DNA from: JAKPQE01 sp041397845
Lineage (GTDB): Bacteria; Pseudomonadota; Alphaproteobacteria; Rhizobiales; JAKPQE01
Direction: 5' to 3'
Assembly (NCBI GenBank): GCA_041397845.1
Contig: JAWKVW010000005.1
Span: 141,885 to 205,884, forward strand
Length of the DNA: 64,000 bases
Of this stretch, positions 38,865 through 47,285 are shown in pieces. Position 1 is the first letter of the stretch, and each line of letters starts with the position of its first letter. The translations under genes and the position numbers were made by a program. The notes under the pieces were generated by a model. It did not search any database, was not told the DNA's origin, and was given only the letters and a program-made list of their open reading frames with translations.

Positions 38865-39761
38865 TCAGTGAACCGACGGGCCCGAACGCCGGCCCTCCAG
38901 CTCCGGTGACAGGATGAACGCCCCTGACCGCCGCGACGACATCCCCGGGGTTGAGCAGGATCCGGCGATGCCCCAGCCGCTCAGTCTCGATGAGTCGTGC
39001 CAGGGCCATCGCTCCGCGAGCGCCGGCGGGCGTTGGCAATGTCGATTTCCTTGTCGTCGCGATCGTGGGATGATGAGCGTCGGCACCGCGAAATCGGAAC
39101 GAAAGACGTCATCCCAGTCGCGCCCTATGTTGCCGGCGCTCGCCGCATATTTTGTCGAGGCATAGCGGCGCATGGCGGCGATCGTCCGGCGCGGGATGGC
39201 GAGGGCGTCGGCGAACTTCCTGCTCGGTCACCGTGACGATGTCGAGTGCCGGCGACAGGAAGGCGATCTGCGTCGCGAGCAGGATCGAGGACGCGATGAC
39301 CACGCCCCTGCCCCCATCGAGTGGCCGATGATGCAGTCGACCGGCCCGACCGTCGCGAGCGCCGCCAGGATCGTGTCGGCCCACTCAGTGACGGAGACCG
39401 TGCGGCCCGGCGAGTTGCCGTGGGCGAGGACGTCATGGGCGACCACCCGAAATCCCGCATCGACCAGCGGATTGATGAAGTTGACGAAACAGGTGGCGGT
39501 CGCGGTCCAGCCGTGGACCAGGAGGACGATGGGGTCACCCGAACGTCCCCAGCTATAGCCGGCGAGTTCCGGTCCGCCGTCCATCGGAATGGCAAAGCGC
39601 GTGGCGTCGGCCAGCATCTCGTGCTCGATGTCGCGCCACCGCCGCGAGTGGGGCGGTGTCGTGAACAGCCGCTCCGCCACCCGCACCGCGAGGAGAGCCG
39701 GCACGATGCGGCTGGCAGCGGCGAAGAACAGCCTCAGCGGCGTGAGAAAAAGAGGCGACAT
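38865..39761 (-). pseudogene. Alpha/beta hydrolase, copy A, frameshifted
   Basis: The N-terminal 150 residues are intact (MSPLFLTPLRLFFAAASRIV, oxyanion region VLLVHGWTATATCFVNF, nucleophile elbow DCIIGHSMGAG). After about 39300 the frame shifts, and the C-terminal half continues in other frames (DVFRSDFAVPTLII, RLIETERLGHRRILLNPG) to a stop at 38865. The order of strand, GHSMG serine, then C-terminal histidine (LGHRRIL) fits a lipase- or esterase-like hydrolase with an N-terminal hydrophobic anchor. A near-identical copy B lies at 40.8-41.2 kb. The substrate is unknown. Confidence 0.7.
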
Positions 39762-39895
39762 GGATGACCACCGGGTTTCGGGACGGCCATCTATACCCTG
39801 TTCAACCCATTGAATAAACTAGGCTATTCATTGATTTTCGGCATAGCATTCATTTGCAACCATCGTCAGGCGCAGCCCGTTTTTGGCAGCGCCTC

Positions 39896-39990
39896 TCAGG
39901 TCAGCTCAGCTCCTTCCCGGCCAGCGACAGCGCGTCAAGCAAGGTCGGCACGATGTGATCAGCCGGGATCTTCTCGAGGACGCCGAGGGA
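39896..39990 (-). pseudogene. 3' fragment of the SulP transporter gene
   Basis: Ninety-five bases match the last codons and stop of the intact sulP gene at 41368-41463 with only a few changes. The fragment stops abruptly at 39990, where SHMT-like sequence begins. It is the footprint left by a tandem duplication. Confidence 0.8.
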
Positions 39991-40432
39991 CTGGTCCGGC
40001 GGCTATTCGGCGCGCGCGTTGCCGTGCTGCGGGCGCCGCCCGACGCCATCACGCCAGTCTGTATGCCTTCCTTGCGACAACGAAGCCGGGCGACACGATC
40101 ATGACGTTCGGTCCAGAGGCAGGAAGCCGTGTGACCCATCACGCAGCCGGTGCCGCGATCTTGTCGGTCTTAGATCCATCCGGTTCCGTTCGACAGAGGC
40201 GCACATGTCTATCGACATCGACCGGCTCGCGGTTGCGAAGCGGAGTCGCTGTCGGTGGGCATTTGGTCACGGTCGCTGGCAATCTCTGTCTCTACCCTTA
40301 TGACGCCATGGACATGCAGGTGATTGCCCTCCTCATCGCCGCGGGACTTCGCGGAAGCCGGGAAAGCGACCTTGATCGTGGCCGATCGCAACCCTGCGCA
40401 AACCGTTCCAGACGGTTGGCTTCGTGCGGTAG
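39991..40432 (+). pseudogene. Second, internally deleted copy of the SHMT-like gene
   Basis: 39991-40307 matches 37774-38084, and 40307-40432 matches 38656-38782; the 570 bases between them in the first copy are missing. Readable pieces are EGLVRRLFGARVAVLRAPPD and LIAAGLRGSRES, the end matching the TVGFVR terminus. It is clearly non-functional. Confidence 0.8.
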
Positions 40433-40772
40433 GAGAGTGAAGTTCACGCTGCCCACTGACCTGAAGCCAGCAATGGTGCTAGCTAGGGACTTTGAGCCAG
40501 AGTGCACGGTTGGCGCAAATGTAATCACTGCCCGCAGATATGACCGCTGTCGCGATACCGACGAGCCGGTAGAGCACCTTACGAAAAGATCAACCTCTTC
40601 TCGAAGCTTCCGAATTTCGTCCTGCAACTCGCTTTTTGTCGCGAAGCCTGAATGCGGATCGGAGACATGAGCATGTATCGCGATTGGCTGCACCAGAATC
40701 GCGACAGCTTGATCCGGTGTCGAAACCGCCTGTCTTCAGATCATTGAGCCTGAAACGGCTCATCCAGCTGTC
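40433..40772. other. Lower-GC segment of foreign character truncating hydrolase copy B
   Basis: About 340 bp that match neither duplicate. GC is visibly lower than on either side. On the minus strand it encodes part of an open frame with SELQDEIRKLREEVDLF, a short coiled-coil-like stretch, but no recognisable transposase or integrase motif. It replaces the C-terminal half of hydrolase copy B. No terminal inverted repeats or target duplication were seen. Confidence 0.5.
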
Positions 40773-41234
40773 GATGACCACGCCCCCTGCCCCCATCGAG
40801 TGGCCGATGATGCAGTCGACCGGCCCGACCGTCGCGAGCGCCGCCAGGATCGTGTCGGCCCACTCAGTGACGGAGACCGTGCGGCCCGGCGAGTTGCCGT
40901 GGGCGAGGACGTCATAGGCGACCACCCGAAATCCCGCATCGACCAGCGGGTTGATGAAGTTGACGAAACAGGTGGCGGTCGCGGTCCAGCCGTGGACCAG
41001 GAGGACGATGGGGTCGCCCGGACGTCCCCAGCTATAGCCGGCGAGTTCCGGCCCGCCGTCCATCGGAATGGCAAAGCGCGTGGCGTCGGCCAGCATCTCG
41101 TGCTCGATGTCGCGCCGCCGCGAGTGGGGCGGCGTCGTGAACAGCCGCTCCGCCACCCGCACCGCGAGTGGCGGCACGATGCGGCTGGTTACGGCGAAGA
41201 ACAGCCTCAGCGGCGCGAGAAGAAGGGGCGACAT
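40773..41234 (-). pseudogene. Alpha/beta hydrolase, copy B, truncated
   Basis: The N-terminal 154 residues are nearly identical to copy A (MSPLLLAPLRLFFAVTSRIV, LVHGWTATATCF, GHSMGAGGVVID). The frame then runs into the foreign segment and stays open for about 60 unrelated residues (stop near 40590). The C-terminal catalytic histidine region is lost, so the protein cannot be a complete hydrolase. Copy B keeps the neighbour arrangement with the intact sulP gene and may be the original locus. Confidence 0.7.
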
Positions 41235-41367
41235 GGATGACCACCGGGTTTCGGGACGGCCATCTATAACCTGTTCAACCCATTGAATGAACTAGGCTAT
41301 TCATTGATTTTCGGCATAGCATTCATTTGCGGCCACCGTCCTGCGCCGCCCCCTTTGGCAACGCCTC

Positions 41368-42984
41368 TCAGGTCAGCTCCAGCTCCTTGCCGGCCAGCGA
41401 CAGCGCGTCGAGCAAGGTCGGGACGATGTGATCGGCCGGGATCTTCTCGAGCACGCCGAGGGAACGCAGGGTCGCCTCGGCAGCGCCGGACAGGCCGACG
41501 AGATAGGCCTGCATGGCCTCGTCGCGGGCCATCTGCAGCATCTCGTCGATGGCGAGGGCGGCGCTGGTGTCGACGTGGGCCGCTTCGGCGAAATCATAAA
41601 CGATCGCCTTGTAGCCGAAGCCGACGCCGCGGGCGCGCTGGACCATCTCGCGGGCCGAAAAATGGGAAAACCGGCCGCGCAGGAAAATCAGGCCGATGGA
41701 GCCGTTGAAGCGGGCGAGCATGTCGCGCTCGGCCTCGGAGAGATGCGGCGCATGCTCCGGCAGGGCGATATGGGTGATGCCCTTCAGCTCCTCGCGCTCC
41801 ATCCACTCGGCGGTGACGAAGTTCGCCAGAATGAGGCCGATGGCGACCGCCGTGATCAGGTCGACAAAGACCGTGAGCACCAGCGTCACCAGCATGACGA
41901 CGACCTTCTCGCGCGGGGCGCGGCCGGCGCGCTTCAGATATCCCCAGTCGATGATGTCCCAGCCGACCTTCATGAGAATGCCGGCCAGAACGGCGTGCGG
42001 GATCCGCTCGGCGAGCGGGCCGAGGCCGAGGACGAGGGCGAGCAGGACCAGCGCGTGGAGAGCACCGGAAATCGGCGTGCGGCCGCCGGCGCGGACGTTG
42101 ATCACGGTGCGCATGGTGGCGCCGGCGCCGGGGATGCCGCCAATCAGGCCGGCGACGAGATTGCCGAAGCCCTGGCCGATCAGTTCGCGGTTGGAATTGT
42201 GCCGGGTGCGGGTGATCGAGTCGGCGACGAGCGAGGTCAGGAGGCTGTCGATCGAGCCAAGCAGCGCCAGAATGAACGCCGGCTGGATCATCTGCAGGAC
42301 ATTGGCGGAAAAGACCGGCAGATGGAGGGATGGCAGGCCGGTCGGGACCTCGCCGATGACCGGGGCGCCCGGCAACAGGAAAATGCCGACGAGCGTGCCG
42401 AGAATGAGCGCGGCGAGCGGCGGCGGCAGCACGGCCTTGAGGCGCGCCGGCCACCAGATCATGACGGCCAGCGACAGGCAGGCGATCAGTGTCGCGTTGA
42501 CGTTGATCTGGGCCGGGATGCCGCCCCAGGCGGCAATTGCGCCGAGCGGGCCGCCAGTTGCGGCGGGCATGCCGAGAAACGGCAGCGTCTGGATGATGAT
42601 GATGATGACGCCGATGCCGGACATGAAGCCCGAGACGACGGAGAACGGGGTGTAGGAGACGTATCGGCCGACGCGCAGGAAGCCGAGCGCCATCTGGAAC
42701 ACGCCGCCGAGGATGACGATGGTGAAGGCTTCGCCAAGATTGCCGGCGTGCTCGGCGACGACGGCGCCCATGACCACTGTCATCGGACCGGTCGGGCCGG
42801 ACACCTGGGCCGGAGTGCCGCCGAAGATGGCGGCAAAGAAGCCAACGGCAATGGCGCCATAAAGACCGGCGATCGGCCCGACGCCGGAGGCGACGCCAAA
42901 GGCCAGCGCCAGCGGCAGGGCGACCACAGCCGCGGTGATGCCGCCAAAAATGTCGCCCTTCAGGCTGGCTGCCGTGACCCGCAT
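41368..42984 (-). CDS. SulP family anion transporter with STAS domain
   Basis: This inner-membrane carrier of 538 residues belongs to the SulP/SLC26 family, which moves sulfate, bicarbonate or dicarboxylates. The membrane domain (about residues 1-400) has the family block LPLALAFGVASGVGPIAGLY and TPAQVSGPTGPMTVVMGAVV. GLIGGIPGAGATMRTVINVR lies in the second repeat. The cytoplasmic STAS domain (about 425-530) contains IVYDFAEAAHVDTSAALAID, with the anti-sigma-antagonist-like strand-loop. No carbonic anhydrase is fused or adjacent, so bicarbonate versus sulfate cannot be decided. Its 3' end is repeated at 39896-39990. Confidence 0.92.
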   Translation of the reverse strand: MRVTAASLKGDIFGGITAAVVALPLALAFGVASGVGPIAGLYGAIAVGFFAAIFGGTPAQVSGPTGPMTVVMGAVVAEHAGNLGEAFTIVILGGVFQMALGFLRVGRYVSYTPFSVVSGFMSGIGVIIIIIQTLPFLGMPAATGGPLGAIAAWGGIPAQINVNATLIACLSLAVMIWWPARLKAVLPPPLAALILGTLVGIFLLPGAPVIGEVPTGLPSLHLPVFSANVLQMIQPAFILALLGSIDSLLTSLVADSITRTRHNSNRELIGQGFGNLVAGLIGGIPGAGATMRTVINVRAGGRTPISGALHALVLLALVLGLGPLAERIPHAVLAGILMKVGWDIIDWGYLKRAGRAPREKVVVMLVTLVLTVFVDLITAVAIGLILANFVTAEWMEREELKGITHIALPEHAPHLSEAERDMLARFNGSIGLIFLRGRFSHFSAREMVQRARGVGFGYKAIVYDFAEAAHVDTSAALAIDEMLQMARDEAMQAYLVGLSGAAEATLRSLGVLEKIPADHIVPTLLDALSLAGKELELT

Positions 42985-43081
42985 TGCAACACCTCCGGAT
43001 GACAGACGGGGCTGCGTTCGGTGCGGGTGAACCGTAGATCTCCGAGCCAGTGCCGCCGCTAACGGTCGTTCAGATACAAAA

Positions 43082-43105
43082 CCGCCCGGGCGGGGACCCG
43101 GGCGG
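43082..43105 (-). terminator. Intrinsic terminator of tig (bidirectional)
   Basis: CCGCCCGGG (43082-43090) and CCCGGGCGG (43097-43105) make a 9-bp stem with a 6-base loop 15 bases after the trigger factor stop; on the minus strand it is followed by TTTT. A TTTT also follows on the plus strand. Confidence 0.75.
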
Positions 43106-43119
43106 CTCGATTTTCAGGA

Positions 43120-44466
43120 TCACTCGTCGTCGGGATCCGCGAACAGGTCGTCTTTCGAGACCGGCGTATCGGTCATCGTGACCGAGCCGAGGATGTGGTC
43201 GACGACCTTTTCCTCGAAGATCGGTGCGCGCAGGCTGGCCAGCGCCTCCGGATTGTTGCGGTAGAAGTCGTAGACCTGCCGCTCCTGGCCCGGGAACTGG
43301 CGCATGCGCTCGACAAGGGCGCGCTGCACTTCGTCGTCGTTGACCTTGATCTCGTTCTTCTCGCCGACCTCGGCGAGAACCAGGCCGAGGCGAACGCGAC
43401 GCTCGGCAATGCCGCGATATTCCTCGCGGGCCTTGGCCTCGTCGGTGCCCTCGTCCTCGAAGCTGTTGCCGGTGCGGGCGAGGTCAGCCTCGACCTCACG
43501 CCACACATTGCTGAACTCTTCCTCGACCATCTTCGGCGGCAGCTCGAACTTGTGCATCTCGTCGAGCGCATCGAGCAGCGACCGCTTCACCTTCTGGCGG
43601 CTGCGGGCGGTGTACTCCATGCCGATCTGCTCGCGGACGATCTCGCGCAGCTTCTCAAGCGATTCGACGCCGAGATGGGAGGCGAAATGATCGTCGAGCT
43701 GCTGCTCCTCGGGAGCGGCAACGCCCTCGATGGTGACATCAAAGGTCGCCGGCTTGCCGGCCAGACGCTTGGTGCCGTAGTCCTCGGGGAAGGTCACCTC
43801 GACGGTGCGCTGCTCGCCGACCTTGGCGCCGAGAAGCTGGGCCTCGAAGCCGGGAATGAACTGGCCGGAGCCGATCACCACCTCGACGCCGGAACCGGTG
43901 CCGCCCTCGAAGGGCTCGCCGTCGATCTTGCCGATAAAGCCGACCATGAGCTTGTCGCCCATCTCGGCCGCGGCCTCGCCCTTGTCATGATAATGGATGT
44001 GGCCGGTGCGGATCTCCTCGATACGCGCCTCGACCTCGGCGTCGGCGACCTCGGCCACCGGGCGCTCGAGCGCGATCGTCGTGAAGTCGCCGAGCTCGAT
44101 CGGCGGCAGGACCTCATAGACCATCGTGAAGGCGAGATCGGCGTTGCCGGTCACGACCTCCTCGGCCTCGTCCTCGGACGCCGGCAGGGCCAGCTCGGGC
44201 TGCATGGCGGCCTTTTCGCCGCGCTCCTCGAGCGCCTTGCGGCTCGCGTCGATCACCGTCTCCTGGATGATCTCGGCCATGGCAGGCTTGCCATAGACCT
44301 TGCGCAGATGCGCCATGGGAACCTTGCCCGGCCGGAAGCCGCGGATCTGAACGCGATCCTTCAGATCGTTCAGTCGGTTCTGGAGTCGCTCTTCGAGCTC
44401 GGCCGCCGGAATGACGATCTTAAGCTCACGCTTCAGCCCTTCGGACAGGGTCTCGGTCACCTGCAT
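43120..44466 (-). CDS. tig: Trigger factor
   Basis: Trigger factor is the ribosome-associated chaperone and peptidyl-prolyl isomerase acting on nascent chains. It has 448 residues starting MQVTETLSEGLKRELKIVIP. The ribosome-binding signature is in IRGFRPGKVPMAHLRKVYGK. The FKBP-like PPIase domain (about 150-245) includes GDKLMVGFIGKIDGEPFEGG and GSGQFIPGFEAQLLGAK. The C-terminal chaperone arms end with the acidic tail KDDLFADPDDE. Unlike many bacteria, tig is not next to clpP-clpX here; about 6 kb of duplicated sequence and the sulP gene intervene. Confidence 0.98.
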   Translation of the reverse strand: MQVTETLSEGLKRELKIVIPAAELEERLQNRLNDLKDRVQIRGFRPGKVPMAHLRKVYGKPAMAEIIQETVIDASRKALEERGEKAAMQPELALPASEDEAEEVVTGNADLAFTMVYEVLPPIELGDFTTIALERPVAEVADAEVEARIEEIRTGHIHYHDKGEAAAEMGDKLMVGFIGKIDGEPFEGGTGSGVEVVIGSGQFIPGFEAQLLGAKVGEQRTVEVTFPEDYGTKRLAGKPATFDVTIEGVAAPEEQQLDDHFASHLGVESLEKLREIVREQIGMEYTARSRQKVKRSLLDALDEMHKFELPPKMVEEEFSNVWREVEADLARTGNSFEDEGTDEAKAREEYRGIAERRVRLGLVLAEVGEKNEIKVNDDEVQRALVERMRQFPGQERQVYDFYRNNPEALASLRAPIFEEKVVDHILGSVTMTDTPVSKDDLFADPDDE

Positions 44467-44549
44467 CAGTCGCGCCTTCGTATCTTTTTCAATTCATATC
44501 TGCCGCCTCTGCCGATCCTGGGGCCGTCTTCGACGCGATTTCCGGGACA

Positions 44550-44634
44550 TGGTGCGGGCGGAGGGACTCGAACCCTCAAACCTTTCGGCACTGGAACCTA
44601 AATCCAGCGTGTCTGCCAATTCCACCACGCCCGC
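44550..44634 (-). tRNA. tRNA-Leu (TAG)
   Basis: An 85-nt class II tRNA: acceptor GCGGGCG with CGCCCGC, D-arm TGGTGGAATTGGCAGACACG, anticodon loop GGATTTAGGTT with anticodon TAG, a variable arm TGCCGAAAGGTT and T-arm GAGGGTTCGAGTCCCTC. Discriminator A and CCA are encoded (44550-44552). Confidence 0.96.
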
Positions 44635-44674
44635 GCGTTCGGACGGCCCGATCGGCCGCGGCCGGGGCGGCGCC

Positions 44675-44702
44675 TCTATAACACCCGCATGCGGCGCATC
44701 AA
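44675..44702 (-). promoter_or_regulatory. Promoter of tRNA-Leu
   Basis: TTGATG (44697-44702) and TATAGA (44675-44680) on the minus strand, 16 bases apart, with the tRNA 5' end 40 bases downstream. Confidence 0.55.
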
Positions 44703-44766
44703 AGGGAAAAGCGGCGACTTTTGCCGCGAGGCGCGCAGGGAGTGCGCCTCCTGCCCTTGCGCCGGG

Positions 44767-44910
44767 TCAAAGGCGGGCGATCGCCCATAGGGTCAGACCG
44801 GTGGTGCCGGCAAAAAGCATGATCGGCAGCGGCACGACATCGATGCGGCCGGTCTGGAAATAGAACACGGCAAGGGCGACGGCGCCGAGAAGGAGAGCGA
44901 GGCGGATCAT
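44767..44910 (-). CDS. Very small hypothetical membrane protein (47 residues)
   Basis: The frame encodes MIRLALLLGAVALAVFYFQT, then GRIDVVPLPIMLFAGTTGLT and LWAIARL. Two hydrophobic stretches with a short polar turn would give a helical hairpin in the membrane. A Shine-Dalgarno-like AGAGGT lies 9 bases upstream of the ATG at 44908-44910. It follows the nnr gene by 85 bp on the same strand. No family is recognised and the evidence is limited to composition and start signal. Confidence 0.4.
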   Translation of the reverse strand: MIRLALLLGAVALAVFYFQTGRIDVVPLPIMLFAGTTGLTLWAIARL

Positions 44911-44995
44911 GGCGGGACCTCTTTGTACCGGATCGGGACGCCGATGCGTCCTGTTGCCGATACCTCGCAATCCCGCTGCCAGGCCCGCCGGGAGC

Positions 44996-46468
44996 TCAGG
45001 CGCCGGCCAATCCGGCGACAACGCCGCGCAGCGCCGGCGCCAGATCCTCGGCGACAAGGCCGGGCCCGACGGCGTTGCCCGCCTCGCCATGCATCCAGAC
45101 GGCGGCAGCGGCCGCCTCGAAGGGCGGCATGCCGGCGGCCAGAAGACCGGCGACGATGCCGGCAAGGACGTCGCCGGAGCCGGCCGTCGCCAGCCAGGGC
45201 GGGGCATTTTCGGCGATGGCGGCCCGCCCGTCCGGCGCGGCAATGACGGTATCGGGCCCCTTCAGCACGACCACGGCCCCTGCCCGGCTTGCTGCGGCAC
45301 GGGCCCGCTCGAGCTTCGAGCCGCCGGCAAGGTCGGGGAAGAGGCGGGCGAACTCGCCGGCATGGGGCGTCAGCACGGCGCCGGCTGACCGTGCAATATC
45401 ACCGGCAAGGCCGGCGAGCGCACCGGCATAGCTCGTCAGGGCATCGGCATCGAGCACGACCATTCGTCCCTCGCCGAGGGCTGCCCCTGCCAGCGCCTTC
45501 GTTTCTTCGCCGACGCCAAGGCCCGGGCCGAGAGCGACAGCGTTGAAGCGCCTGTCCTCAAGCATCCGCGCCAGTTCATCGGCACCATCGACCGGGCGGA
45601 GCATGACGGCGGTCAGATGGGCAGCGTTCACCGCGAGCGCGGCGCCCGGCGAGGCAAGGGTCACGAGGCCGGCGCCGGCGCGCAAGGCGGCCGCTGCGGC
45701 AAGGCGGGCAGCGCCGGTGCGGTGGGCCGGGCCGGAAACGACGACGGCGTGGCCACGGTCATATTTATGGGCGTCGATGCGCGGGACCGGGAAAACCGGT
45801 CGCCAGAGGGCCGGGACGTTGACGAAGGTGCGCGGCGTGATCCCGGCCAGCACAGCATCGGGGATGCCGATGTCGACGACGCGCACGGCGCCGCAGCGCA
45901 GCCGGCCCGGCAGCAGCAGATGCCCCGGCTTGCGGCGAAAGAAGGTGATGCTGGCGACAGCATCGAAGGCACAGCCGAGGACCTCGCCGGTATCGCCGGA
46001 AATGCCGCTCGGCAGGTCGACGGCGATGACCGGGATGGCGGCCGCCGTCACGGCCTCGACCATCCGGGCGGCGGCGCCCTCGAGCGGCCGGGCAAGGCCG
46101 GCGCCGAAGATCGCATCGACAACGATGCCGGCGTCCTCGAGCACTGCCGGCGTCATCGGTTCAGCCTCGAGCGGGCAACGGCCGGCCGCCTCGGCGGCAT
46201 CGCCCTTCAAGGCACCGCGCTCGCCAAGGAGCGCCAGGCGAACGCGGTAGCCGCGCTCGCGCAGGATGCGCGCGGCGACAAAGCCGTCGCCGCCATTATT
46301 GCCCGGCCCGCAAAGGACAGCGACGCGGCAGGAGAGCGGGAAGCGGCCGGCGACCGCGTCGGCAACCGCCCTGCCCGCCACCTCCATCAACCTGATGCCG
46401 GGCATGCCGCCGGCAATGGCAAGGCTGTCGGCGCGGCCCATTTCGGCCGTTGAAAGAAGCTCGTGCAC
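44996..46468 (-). CDS. nnr: Bifunctional NAD(P)H-hydrate repair enzyme (epimerase/dehydratase)
   Basis: The enzyme repairs hydrated NADH and NADPH: an epimerase interconverts R and S forms and an ADP-dependent dehydratase restores the cofactor. It has 490 residues. The N-terminal YjeF_N domain (1-215) shows MEVAGRAVADAV, VLCGPGNNGGDGFVAARILR and AVDLPSGISGDTG. The C-terminal ribokinase-like domain (about 225-485) has HKYDRGHAVVVSGPAHRTGA, VLTPHAGEFARLFPD, VVLKGPDTVIAAPDG and the catalytic TAGSGDVLAGIVAGLLAAG. It faces away from glnB, with a 363-bp intergenic region between the two divergent starts. Confidence 0.96.
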   Translation of the reverse strand: MHELLSTAEMGRADSLAIAGGMPGIRLMEVAGRAVADAVAGRFPLSCRVAVLCGPGNNGGDGFVAARILRERGYRVRLALLGERGALKGDAAEAAGRCPLEAEPMTPAVLEDAGIVVDAIFGAGLARPLEGAAARMVEAVTAAAIPVIAVDLPSGISGDTGEVLGCAFDAVASITFFRRKPGHLLLPGRLRCGAVRVVDIGIPDAVLAGITPRTFVNVPALWRPVFPVPRIDAHKYDRGHAVVVSGPAHRTGAARLAAAAALRAGAGLVTLASPGAALAVNAAHLTAVMLRPVDGADELARMLEDRRFNAVALGPGLGVGEETKALAGAALGEGRMVVLDADALTSYAGALAGLAGDIARSAGAVLTPHAGEFARLFPDLAGGSKLERARAAASRAGAVVVLKGPDTVIAAPDGRAAIAENAPPWLATAGSGDVLAGIVAGLLAAGMPPFEAAAAAVWMHGEAGNAVGPGLVAEDLAPALRGVVAGLAGA

Positions 46469-46634
46469 CTCATCCTCCCCGGCCGGGGCGCGGCGCCTTC
46501 AGGCCCGCGCAATGCCGGCAATATGGCGCAAGACACACCCGCCCGCCTGTGCCGCGCCGTGGCAAGTCTAGGCCGAGACGGGCAGCCGGTTAAGACAGAT
46601 CGATGAAATCACCGCCGCACCTGCGACCATTTCC

Positions 46635-46673
46635 GTGTCTACAAATTAGGCATTTTGCCTATTTTGTGGACAC
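46635..46673. promoter_or_regulatory. 18-bp-arm inverted repeat between nnr and glnB
   Basis: Left arm GTGTCTACAAATTAGGCA (46635-46652) and right arm TGCCTATTTTGTGGACAC (46656-46673) pair at 16 of 18 positions around a 3-base TTT centre. It is AT-rich, so an operator for a dimeric regulator is more likely than a terminator. It lies about 85 bp upstream of the sigma-54 promoter of glnB. The binding protein is unknown. Confidence 0.5.
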
Positions 46674-46691
46674 GAAAAACAAAAGCTGCCC

Positions 46692-46711
46692 TGCGCCAAA
46701 ATGCTTGCGCA
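46692..46711 (+). promoter_or_regulatory. Possible NtrC-type enhancer site
   Basis: TGCGCCAAAATGCTTGCGCA is a dyad (TGCGC / GCGCA) resembling the NtrC consensus TGCACCA-N5-TGGTGCA in its outer bases. It is 46 bp upstream of the -24 element, a workable enhancer distance. The inner bases match poorly. Confidence 0.4.
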
Positions 46712-46756
46712 ACGGTAAACACCCAATCTTGCTGCGAATGCGAGAAGCAGGTTAGA

Positions 46757-46773
46757 TGGCATGAACCGTGCTT
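46757..46773 (+). promoter_or_regulatory. Sigma-54 (RpoN) promoter of glnB-glnA
   Basis: TGGCATGAACCGTGCTT matches the consensus TGGCACG-N4-TTGC[AT]: GG at -24, GC at -12, exact spacing. Transcription would start near 46784, about 48 nt before the glnB ATG. In Rhizobiales glnB-glnA is known to be controlled by NtrC and RpoN, which fits. Confidence 0.75.
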
Positions 46774-46831
46774 ACGGATGGCACGAACCGGACCCGGGCC
46801 GGTTTCGAACCTGAGCGGAGAAGCGGAGGCT

Positions 46832-47170
46832 ATGAAAAAAATCGAAGCCATCATCAAGCCCTTCAAGCTCGACGAGGTGAAGGAAGCGCTGCAGGAAGTC
46901 GGCCTGCAGGGCATCACCGTCACCGAGGCGAAGGGATTTGGCCGTCAGAAAGGCCACACCGAGCTCTATCGGGGCGCCGAATACGTCGTCGATTTCCTGC
47001 CGAAGGTGAAGGTCGAGATCGTCATTGGCGACGACATGGTCGACCGCGCCCTTGAGGCCATTCGCAAGGCGGCGCAGACCGGCCGCATTGGCGACGGCAA
47101 GATTTTCGTTTCCAACATCGAGGAAGCGGTGCGCATCCGCACCGGCGAAACCGGCCTCGATGCCGTTTGA
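46832..47170 (+). CDS. glnB: Nitrogen regulatory protein P-II
   Basis: PII is a trimeric signal protein sensing 2-oxoglutarate, ATP/ADP and (through uridylylation) glutamine; it controls NtrB/NtrC and GlnE. The product has 112 residues, starting MKKIEAIIKPFKLDEVKEAL. The T-loop contains the uridylylation site Tyr51 in GHTELYRGAEYVVDFLPKVK, and the C-terminus has the second PII signature GRIGDGKIFVSNIEEAVRIR. The start is the ATG after GGAGGCT. It is 115 bp upstream of glnA on the same strand, the classic rhizobial pair, and is preceded by a sigma-54 promoter. Confidence 0.98.
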   Translation: MKKIEAIIKPFKLDEVKEALQEVGLQGITVTEAKGFGRQKGHTELYRGAEYVVDFLPKVKVEIVIGDDMVDRALEAIRKAAQTGRIGDGKIFVSNIEEAVRIRTGETGLDAV

Positions 47171-47285
47171 GGCCTCAGTCACAGCCCTCACAAAAAGCCT
47201 CCAGCCGCGTCCGGAATAACCGGCTCGCCGCAACTGGAACCCTCGCTACCTGTCTGAAACTCGTAAGCTGCCAAGGGAAGCTCAA

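Noticed and set aside
40433..40772. Complete insertion sequence
   Set aside because: The block is only 340 bp, with no transposase motif, no terminal inverted repeats and no target-site duplication.
41368..42984. Specific call as a BicA bicarbonate transporter
   Set aside because: SulP family and STAS domain are clear, but substrate cannot be read from the sequence and no carbonic anhydrase is next to it.
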